From the NCBI RefSeq assembly GCF_021869535.1, contig NW_026262582.1, positions 56,556,851 to 56,620,850 on the forward strand: 64,000 nt of DNA, read 5' to 3'. Below, in pieces: positions 27,101-39,100 of the stretch. The stretch is from Mytilus californianus. Taxonomy: Eukaryota > Mollusca > Bivalvia > Mytilida > Mytilidae. A model generated the notes under the pieces. That model made no database searches, had not been told where the DNA came from, and worked only from the letters and a program-made list of their open reading frames with translations. The stretch's first letter is position 1, and each line of letters opens with the position of its first letter. The translations under genes and the position numbers were made by a program.

Positions 27101-30100
27101 TAAGGACGTTGCGCACGGTATTGGTGTCTCTTTAAAAAAAAAATGCGGTAGAATGTTATTCCCTTTTCAAGCTTTTTTCCTACACAATAAATATCCATGT
27201 TCTGCATATCATTCTAAAGGAAATAAACCAAAGAAATCAATACAATAGATGATTTTGTGCTTTTTATATTATGTAAAGGAAAACTTTGCTCGTTTCGATG
27301 CCTGCAACGTCATTTTAAGGGTGTCCCACTGTTACATTCTTGTGTTGTGCATGTCTTTGAAATCGCAGTGCAGATTAGTTGGTAGGTTAAATGTGATAAA
27401 ATTTTACAACAGTTTTGTATACCATTGATTAAAAATGGCGTCATCAATGTTTTTAACTGGTAGAGAAAGAAGATTATCAAAAGCGTTGAAATAAGAAAGA
27501 GAAAAAATGTCCCATTTTACTGCTCAGCTCTTATAAAAAATGTCTGCCTTCAATATTATAAGATATAACAAATGTTTGTGATTTTTAATAGTATCAGAAA
27601 ATGTATGCATGTCCTAAAGAAGCTATCTGAAGTCAAAACTATATAACTGCGGTCTTGCTTTCATAACATTGTCAGTTTTCCCGTGTCCAATAAAATGTCC
27701 CGATGGACAAAATAGACATGGAGTAATTCGGAGGCTGTATATTAAACGAAATTTTACTTGATCGCCAATTTTTAACACCTTTTAACTGATATGAATGGAA
27801 AACACATTTAATTTCCTCTAAAATGATATGATATATATTTTTGTTTGGGCTGCAGGTAGAACAAAAGAAACGATCTAAGATGTCTAATGACATGTCCCCA
27901 TAACTGTAATTTGACGTTCGCGTCATGACAGCGCTAAATTGTACACGACTTTTTTGGCATATTTCACATAAAATTGATTTCATGAAATGGTCTGATCTAT
28001 ATAAAATAAAGTTCTTTATTAATGTGCATCTAAGTAAATCTGCAATGTATAAATAATTTAGAAAAAGGAACATACAGTGAAAATGTAAATGCGACCAAAA
28101 GTGAACTCATCGGAATTAAACACATTTATTCTAAAACCAGTTGTTGGCATGACACGGGTTATGTTCTTCTCGTATATTTTATGACGGTATAATACTAAAC
28201 CCCTAACAGGAGGGATTGTGCCTGATATTCATATGATGAAGACATAATCTTTCAATCAGTTTAATTGAGGTCTGGAGCTTGCATGTCAGTAACTGCTAGT
28301 AGTCTGTTGTTATTTATGTATTATTGTCATTTTGTTTATTTTCTTTTGTTTCCTATTCTGACATCGGACTCGGACTTCTCTTATACTGAGTTTTACTGTG
28401 CGTACTGTTGTGCGTTTGTTTTTTCTACATTGGCTAGAGGTATAGAGGAGGATTGAGATCTCAAAAAACATGTTTAACTCCGCCGCATTTTTGCGCCTGT
28501 CCCAAGTCAGGAGCCTCTGGCCTTTGTTAGTCTTGTATCATTTTTAATTTTAGTTTCCAGTGTATAATTTGGAGTTTAGTATGACGTCCATTATCACTGA
28601 ACTAGTATACATATTTGTTTAGGGGTCAGCTGAAGGACGCCTCCGGGTGGCCGTGCGGGAGTTTCTCGCTGCATTGAAGACCCATTGGTGGCCTTCGGCT
28701 GTTGTCTGCTCTATGGTCGGGTTGTTGTCTCTTTGACACATTCCCCATTTCCATTCTCAATTTTATCATCTTATTTATTTCCCCCTTAGACAGATTATAA
28801 ACGGTTCAAAATCAAGCTATACACCCTGGCCTTAATTCCTAGCGTTGCTATGAAAAGAATCGAAACTATATAAACGAATCAAATTTATTCAGCCAATTTA
28901 AAGAGTCGACATGTTGTACATACTTGTATTCTAAGCTCAATGTAATAGTACAAATATATAAATGCATGGGCTCTTTCCATAAAAATACCACAAAAATCAA
29001 TCGTAAGTTATACTGAAATGATCTTGACTAACGAGTATTTTTTCTCGTAAATATTTTTGTGAAATCAGTCGCTGGTGTTTATTGTGAGTAGAACAATCTC
29101 TAGTCATCTACCTAGCATCAAGGGTATGAAAAAGAAGGTAATTGCTTCTAGAATTATTGTGCGGCAGAAAAGAGTTTGTTGTCTCGAATCTCCAACAAAA
29201 TTGCCTGCTACATAGGCGATGCGACGAGTATTGATATTTTAATTGAAACTTGTCTTTTATTTACATTCATTTGAGAGAGAGAAAGAGAGAGAGAGGGGGG
29301 GTCAGAGAAGAAATCAAATATGCGCTCTGTGTTAGGGCAAAAGTTGTCCGACAAGTATGACGTATTACACACCAACATTTAACTGGCTCCAGTGTATTAA
29401 TTTACGGACACTACCAATAAAATTGAGAATGGAAATGGGGAATGTGTCAAAGAGACAACAACCCGACCATAGAGCAGACAACAGCCGAAGGCCACCAATG
29501 GGTCTTCAATGCAGCGAGAAACTCCCGCACCCGGAGGCGTCCTTCAGCTGACCCCTAAACAAATATGTATACTAGTTCAGTGATAATGGACGTCATACTA
29601 AACTCCAAATTATATTTAAGTACATTTTAACCTATCGAAAAAAGTAACCATGCACTCTATCCCACATTTTCCAAAATTTCTCTCTTTCCATATTTTTTTA
29701 AGCGGATATAATGCGAGAAGTTCAAAATTCTTTGCATGTATAAACAATTTATAGAAAAAGTTAGGAAGAATATCAAATACTAATAAATATACTACATTGA
29801 ACACACTGTATATATGTATAATACATTGACATCATATTTTCCTCTTTTTTACCACTAAATCAACCACAAAATGTCTGCTGTGTGGATTGGTTTTTTTCTC
29901 TCAGTACCCCGGCTTCCTCCACCAAAACAGAAAACGGATTGCCACGAAATAGCTAATTGTGTTGAATGTGGCGTTAAACACCAAAAAATCAATCAACCAA
30001 TCTGATGCATTTTTTTTGTATATTATTTTTATTTTTTTTATCTTCGCTAACGTCACAAAACATGACTGGAATATTGTTCTTTTATACTTGTTAAAACAAA

Positions 30101-33100
30101 ATTAAAATCACTGAAATCAAAGACCCGAAAATAAACCGTTTAAAAACGGTCTAAAAATGTCAGAGAAACTTTAGTGCAAACCGATACCCAGTTATATGTT
30201 GAAATTGGAAGCGCTGAAAGATAAACAATTGATTGTATAAAAAGTACATTAAATGCATTCCTGGTCAATAGAACTTCCTTTCAGAAAACATTGATTTGGG
30301 GGTTTTTTCTGCTCTTTGGCAGGGTTGTTGTCTCTTTGACACATTCCCCGTTTCCATAATCTATTCTATATATGTACATTGACGAAAGCAGTTAATTATA
30401 TTTATAAATCTTGTCACAACAAAATGAAAATATTTAAAAAAATCGGATTTCGGTCTTCTATTGATCAAATAGTGGTTAAGGTAGATTCGGGTTTATATAA
30501 AAAGGGGTAGAATTTTCCATACTTTGCCAAAATGCTATAATTTCAAAAACATAATAAAAAGTATGGTCACCGACCTTTTTTAAAGCTTAAGTTTCTGAAA
30601 AAATATCAGCTTTTGTAAGGATTATACACGGAAAAATGCATATTTATGTGAATAAAAAAAGAAACGGATTCCGTTTTCGTTTTCTTACACAATCACAAAA
30701 TAGGTAAATTTATTGTAAATTCCTTTATAAAATAAATTTTCTGAATTATTTGCCTGATAAAAATCAAGATTTGAAAATTTAAATCATTGAAAACATTCTT
30801 TTTGCAGATATCTCCAATAGAAAAATAATTTAGACCCCGATCTACCTTGAAATATCGAAAACTGACAATGGCAGCATAAGAACACGTATATGTTATAAAG
30901 TTTTTCGTTAGGAATGAATAAAAAACAAAATATAGCCTTTTTAACATTTTCCACTAAATCCTAGATGATATCAAGATCGTAAACTAATACGTATATGATG
31001 ATGATTATTTGTTCGAGTTTGACCCGATAAAATACGAAATATAAATTAATACACTAGTATAAGCCACTTTTTATGAAAAATTTGAATATTAACGTAAATT
31101 GAAAAAAGACAAATTGATTGAGAGAAATTCCTGAATAACAAAAAGAAACATTATACTTGTATTCAATCGCCTCGGTGGTATTTTGGTAGTGTGCTTTAAT
31201 CGATTGCGGGAGGTCGTGGGTTTAAAAGAAAAACATGAAATTCGTTATTGTTACTTCTCCGCTAAGCTCGTAGCATTTAGGAAAACACCAAAAACTGTTG
31301 GGCTCGGAGTCACAGTAAAGTGTCATGATAGTAGAGTGAAATCTCTTCCTGTTGAATGTTACCTTATGAACTAGAACGTTAAAATTCCATTTGTGTGTGT
31401 CAGTCTAGTACAAAGCAGGGTTCATATCACATTACTAGTAATATGTTCTCGTCCTGAAATGTATGTAATGTTTGCCACTAGCACTAAAACACCATTCAAT
31501 CCATCAATCTATTTTTATACCGTATTTGTTTACTTTATATGCCCTTTTGATTCCACATAGGCGAACACACTGCTAGTAGACATTTTGGTAAGACTGGTTT
31601 AAGGTATAACGTATATTATTTATATTTCCCGAAAAGCTTTTTGTCATTAAAAGGCAATTTTCTTTGTACAATGCAAGTTGGGAACAGGAAGTGTCCTAGT
31701 TGATTACTGTTACTGACGCGCAAAAACATGCGGAACCAAAGTGAATATTGGGAGTGGCACATGTACAAACATGGAGAAATTAAGTGAAAACCGTGACTGA
31801 CACGTGTACAAACATAGGGAACCTAGATGAATACAGGGAGTGACGCTTGTACAAACATGGGGGAACCTAAGTCATTACTGTGACTGTTATGTTTACAAAG
31901 ATGAGGAACCTAAGTGAATATTCAGAAGTGACACATGTACAAACATTGGGAACCTAACTCAATACTGGGAGTTACAAGTGTACAAACACAGGGAGCGTAA
32001 TTGAAAACCGTGACTGACATGTGTACAAACATAGGAAACCTAAGAAAAATACTAGGAGTGACACGTGTACAAACATGGGGAACCTAGGTCAATACCTTGA
32101 CTGTTCCGTTAACAAAGATGAAGAACTTAAGTGAATAGCCAGGAGTGACACGTGTTCAAACATAGGAAACCTAAGTCAATGTCGTTATTGTCCCGTTCAC
32201 AAAGATGGGGAATCTTAAGGGAATATCGTGACTGACACACGTACAATCATGGGGAAACTAAGTGAATAACGAGACTGATATGTACAAACATTGGGAAACT
32301 AAGGGAGAACCTAAGTTAATAACTGAAGTGACAATTATACAAACACGGGGAAAATAAGTGAATAGCGGGAGTAACATATGTACAAACATAGGGAACCTAC
32401 GTGAATAGCAAGGAGTGACATTTGTACAAATATAAGGAACCTACTTGAATAGCCAGGAGTGACGTATGTACAAACATGAGGAACCTACGTGAATAGCCAA
32501 GAGTGACATGTGTACAAACATGGGTAACCTACGTGAATAGCCAGGAGTGACATGTGTACAAATATAAGGAACCTATGTGAATAGCCAGAAGTGATGTGTG
32601 TACAAACATGAGGAACCTACGTGAATAGCCAAGAGTGACATGTGTACAAACATGGGTAATCTACGTGAATAGCCAGGAGTGACCTGTGTACAAAAATGGC
32701 TAACCTACTTGAAAAGTCGAGATTGACATGTGTACAAACATGAGGAACCTACGTGTATAGCCAGGAGTAACATGTGTACAAACATGGGGAACCTACGTTA
32801 AACCGAGAGGGAGTGATATGTGTACAAACATGGGGAACTTATGTGATTTACGGGAATGACAGGTGTATACAACCATGGGGAACCTACGTGAATAGACAGG
32901 AATGACAGGTGTATACAAACATGGGGAACGTACGTGAATAGCATGGAAAGACATATGTACAAATATGGAGAATCTAAGTGAATATATCGAAAGTTACATG
33001 TGTACAAACAACAATATACTGGAATCTCTTATATACATATCCTATATTCATATTGCAATGTTTCTCCAATGCAACATGATCTCTCTATAAATATTAATCA

Positions 33101-36100
33101 GTTTTACAATTACTGTTCAATGTAATGGGATCTCTCTACATACATATTGATAAATTCATCTTGTACTATGTTAAAGCATGCATGCGATAATTAATGTACA
33201 TTTTTAGTTAAGGTCAAGAGATTAGGTCACATATTTATAATTCTTATTTTGAATACACTGCATTTAAAAACTAAGCTCTAAAGACCTTGTGTCGCTCGCC
33301 TCGATCTTTGAACTTTTCAACGTTGAACTTAGAATATAAATCATGACTAAGAATCTAAGATCTTTTTTATTTAAACTTGCTGATAATTTTTGTTGTTTAT
33401 AGTTTTTCTTTATCTGCTTCTTCGGGTCAAAATGAAAAAAAGGGAAAAATAACCCTGACAAGAAGACAACCAACGATTTCAGACATATTGTCAAATATTT
33501 AGATCTTGTCCTGCTGAACCTTTTGAGAGTCTATCTTTCATTGATTTCAAGACAATGAGCAAACACGCAAAAAAAATGTAATGATTTGCAGGTCTTTTCT
33601 GGCTGATCACATTTGCTATTTAAAGTTACTATCTATCTAGTATAGGTTTCAAGTTAATAGGCAAATGTGAAGAAACAATTTGAAATTGAACTACTGACAG
33701 TTATGATGTAAATAAAATGTTAGGTAGATCTCAACATTTTGAACTTGTGCGCCATTGACAGATTTGTTCAATCTAAAGTGGTTTTCAATATAATACACAA
33801 AACTGGCATTTTACCCCTACGTTCTAATTCTGGTCATGTCGGCCATGTTGGTCGGACACATTTTCAAACTAGATACTTCAATGATGTTTGTGGCAAAGTT
33901 TGGTTAAATTTAGCCATGTAGTTTCAGAGAAGAAATTTTTTGTAAAAGTCACCGGACTACGGACGATGACGACAGGCAGCAGTTTATGTAGGATTTCAAT
34001 GGTATTTTAAAACTGGTTGTAACACCAACACTGCAGTAACCTATAGTGAACTACTGTGATGATAAATATCGGAATACTATTTTATTTTCCTTCATTAAAA
34101 TTTGCCACTGAATAAATTGATAAGTAATAATAAAAACAAAGTAAAAATACTCATCTGACCTCTAAAGGGGATATATGACGTACTTTTTATATAAACTATG
34201 ATCAATGAGAATAAGGACTTCTACAGTAAAGGTTGATGGCATGTCAAAGTCACTGTCTGTGATATAGTTATCGCGCGGATCAACCTGGCGTCTGGATAAA
34301 TGGACCATGTTATGTCCTAAATACTGTGTGAAGAACGACCGGTGGCGATCTGAAATAGTCATTTATAACATTGTAATTATAAATGTCTAGTACGTGCAGT
34401 ATTGTCATATTAAATACTTAAAGCAGAGTTGTAAATAACAGAACGGAAATGTTTTTAAAAACATGCACTAAACTAGACTAAAATTTACCTAAATGGCCCT
34501 AAAAATATTATTCAGATCCTGACTACTTTTTACTTTCTAATCTAAAAATAAACAGTGAAATTTATTGTATTTGTATACTGGTAAAACAAAAAAGCAAAAT
34601 AAACTAATTTAAAGCTTACGGGTATTGAACTGATTTTTCATAATTATTTCTCACAATTATCGGAACAACTGTATACACTTTTTATGCATAAACTTAAAGA
34701 GGTAGGTCAATGTCCCATGAATTTGTTCCAAACCAAGGTCAAGTTTTACTAAAAATCACAGTATCATAGCTTCGTGTGTGTGATTTTATTTCTACTGACA
34801 AGTGATATAATAATTCTCAAAACTTTAATTTGGATTGTGGGGAATTATTCAAAAACATGATGGAGAAGGCCATTCTTAACCAAAAAACATCGATAGTAAA
34901 GCTATATATTTGTGCATATAAAAACAAATTCCTTTATTTTTGGAAATGAAAATCCTTTAATGCAAAACTCGATTTCAGTGTTGTATTATATATAGTAGTT
35001 TATTCAAATCATGTAATATTATTGGAATATCTTTAAAGCATACCTCATATTGTTGGAATAACTTTAATACATAGTTTTAAGACTATCTTATATTGTTGGA
35101 ATATCTTTAATGCATAGTTTTAACACTACCTAATATTGTTACAATATCTTTAAAGCATAGTTTTAAGACTACCTAATATTGTTGGAATAGTTTAAGGCAT
35201 AGTTTTAAGACTACCTAATATTGTTGGAATGTCTTTAAAGCATAGTTTTAAGACTACCTTATATTGTTGGAATATCTCTAAAGCATAGTTTTAAGGATAC
35301 CTCATATTGTTGGAATATCTTTAATACATAGTTTTAGGACTATCTCATATTGTTGGAATATCTTTAAGGCATAGTTTTAACACTACCTAAAATTGTTACA
35401 ATATCTTTAAAGCATAGTTTTAAGACTACCTAATATTGTTGGAATATCTTTAAAGCATAGTTTTAAGACTACTTAATATTGTTGGAATAGTTTAAGGCAT
35501 AGTTTTAAGACTACCTAATATTGTTGGAATGTCTTTAAAGCATAGTTTTAAGACTACCTTATATTGTTGGAATATCTCTAAAGCATAGTTTTAAGGATAC
35601 CTCATATTGTTGGAATATCTTTAATACATAGTTTTAAGACTATCTCATATTGTTGGAATATCTTTAAGGCATAGTTTTAACACTACCTAAAATTGTTACA
35701 ATATCTTTAACGCATAGTTTTAAGACTGCCTAATATTGTTGGAATATCGTTAAGGCATAGTTTTAAGACTACCTAATATTGTTGGAATGTCTTTAAAGCA
35801 TAGTTTTAAGACTACCTTATATTGTTGAAATATCTCTAAAGCATAGTTTTAAGGATACCTCATATTGTTGGAATATCTTTAAGGCATAATTATAAGACTA
35901 CCTCATATTGTTGGAATATCTTTAATGCATAGTTTTAAGACTACCTCATATTGTTGGAATGTCTTTAAAGCATAGTTTTAAGACTACCTTTTATTGTTGG
36001 AATATCTCTAAAGCATAGTTTTAAGGATACCTCATATTGTTGGAATATCTTTAAGGCATAATTATAAGACTACCTCATATTGTTGGAATATCTTTAATGC

Positions 36101-39100
36101 ATAGTTTTAAGACTACCTCATATTGTTGGAATATCTTTAAAGTATAGTTTTAAGACTACCTAATATTGTTGGAATATGTTTAAAGCATAGTTTTAAGACT
36201 ACCTAATATCATGAATATTGTTGGAATATCTTGAAAGCATAGTTTTAAGACCTAATTTTTAAATTTCATTTGATATAAACAACTTTGTTATTTTGACCAT
36301 ACGAATGAAAAAAAAAAACTACAAGGGATACTGGGCAATGAAATTTGAAAGCACACATATCATTATAATTACTAACTTCCGTTAATTTACAGATAAAAGG
36401 CACCCACCAGAAATGCTAATACTTTTGTTTCAAAGTTATCTGAATTTCATTGCGACATTTTTTTGTAGTAACTGACATTTATAGGCCGCTAGTATAACAT
36501 GATATCGGAGAGTGGCAAGTCTCTTTCGTGGTTTACTTATTTCTGGACAAATAGAAAAGAATGTAATGATCATCAAATTTAACTTCTCTGTAATATAATA
36601 ACATACACGTTAATATTTAAATGCTAACCGTTTATTTTTTTATGGTTATATCATAATACAGTGAATGAAGAAAAAAGATGTGAGAGGCGTTTTTACTTTA
36701 AGTTTTTTTTAACAAACTTTGATATGTTATAAATGTGTCTTGTAATCTTTCATGAAAATATTACAAAGTTAAAACTCACATCTTTGTGTATTTAAAATTT
36801 TATCGACAAACGTATTTTCCTAAATTAAGGTAATATTTACATTTTTTTGTATAAGTTACGTTTTCTTTACATATTTCCTTGTTTGACATTTAGGTAAATT
36901 AACTCAATAATGTTAACTTTCAATACAACACGAAATATGATCAAACAATCGTTAAAATGTCAACAAGAATACTTATGATACTAATATAGGACATTCATTA
37001 CACAGGATGATATCTACTGTTTGTATAACTCCCACAACTATCATTTTCCTTAAGCAGTATGTACAGAATTAATTACAAGCTATTTGACATTTCGTATCAG
37101 TTGATAATGTAACTATGATGTGTTTTACATTCAAGACGCGTACAAAATTCACAATATAACGTAAATTAACTAATTTATATGTAAAAATATTTGTGTAATC
37201 ATTTCTTTCGTTTTTAGGAAACTATAAACTCTATAATAAAGGAGAAGTCTTTTAAGACAATTAAAATATATACATATGAAATATAAAACAAAACAATAAT
37301 GCTGACTTACTTGAAACAATGCCAGCACTTCTTTTTCGTAGATAATGAGAATTATTTTTGAACGTATTGGCTAGTTTTCCTGATGGCTCCAATACATATG
37401 CCGTATTGTTTGATACCAGGTAACCATCCTGAAAGCACAACAATGTTATCTGAGTACCGAAGCCAAAGAGCCAAGGAAGTAAATTGAGGGTTTAGATAAA
37501 ATGTGGTGCGGATTTTTGTATGTTTTGTATAGTGAATTATTTATTTTAATTTAACAAATATTTAGACTAGGAAAAATGAACCTTCTTAATTCAATAAATC
37601 TAGAGATATACCAAATTCGTATGCGATACTTTTACAAGTATGTTATAAATATGTCTTGTAGTAGTCTTATTCCAATAAAGCTAACCATAACTGCAAAAAC
37701 ATAAACCACTTAAGTTAATGAATAAGGTATTTTAAGAATCGTAAAACAACCATTAAACAATGCCGAACAAACTACTCCAACGAAGAAGAAATTAATATAA
37801 AGTACTTTCGATTTACTTACCAATTCTGTATGATTATCTTTACTTATTTTTAAAGAAAAAGCTCCAGTTTGATCTTTTGATTGGTAAAACGCAACATCCT
37901 AAATGAAAGTAAAGCATAATCGATTACGAATTGAGGACTATTGCGTACATGTATATGATAAATGCACTGAACAACATTCAATGGAATTTAAATTATGCGT
38001 AAGAAGCACTTTTCTGATTTTAGAATGTATTTGTTATGTTTAGCAAAGACTGCAAAAAGCATATTTAAAGTGAACGTATAAAGATTTTAACTTAGAAAAC
38101 TTATTATGGATGCTATAGTTAATTATAATTGAACACTTAATCAGCAGCATACAATTCAATTCTGCCCCCATGAACTAACTTATTTCGAACAGTTAAAAAA
38201 GTTGTTCAGGAAAATTTGCATGACAGCGCAAAAATAACATTGTTATATAGGATGATAACATGCAAATGATACATGAAATCTAGGGCTTAATTTAAACCGA
38301 TACAATAAGGGAGCTACCATTTGCTTTTTATGGGGGGGGGGGGCAGGATGAGCAACTTGGAAAAAAAGGCAGGATGACAATTTATGTAATAAAAGTCAGG
38401 ATAAACTAATAAAAAAAAGCAGGACCGAATAGAGTGAAAAATAAAAAGGCAGGACAGAGATTACAACTAAAAAAAAATGCAGGACAATATTTTTCATCCT
38501 AGCCCCCCCCCCCCCCCTATAAAAATCAAATGGTAGCTCCCTAACTCGGATATCATCATGTTATATCAAAAGTATAAGTCCGTCGCTAGAAGCACATCAC
38601 ATTTTGTTCTCTTGCTCCTTAATTTGCGTGCTTAGCAGAGAGACAGCCAATGCAAATATTTTCTTAAGTTTATCAATAAGAAAAGGTATGGGATGCAAGT
38701 CAGCTTTCAAAATAAATATCAATACAATTCTAATTTGAAACGTGATAATAATAAACAAATCTATAATTGTCTTAAAGATTTTATGAAAACCTGTTTTTTT
38801 CACAATATGTTGCTGACTTTAAATGTTTTAAAAACATTATCCTTGTCATGTCAGGTAGATTTGATACTGAATTAATTATAATACAACAATTCCTATTAAT
38901 ATAAAATTATATAATACACGCTACAAATTAAAATGATAAATCCAAAATGCTCGGTCGTTTGCTTTATGCAGTATATAAGTAATAAATTGAATGATTTTTA
39001 CACCCAAGGCTCTTTAAGCGTACACACTACACGAAAGACTATAAACAAACATATAATCTAAAACAGTAAAATCATGACAAAGTATAATAGTCTTCAAACG

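Noticed and set aside
27672-28073. 133-codon minus-strand frame with two CxxC pairs
   Set aside because: No recognisable family, no supporting exon neighbours in phase, and it sits inside intron 5 of the metalloprotease; left as unexplained sequence.
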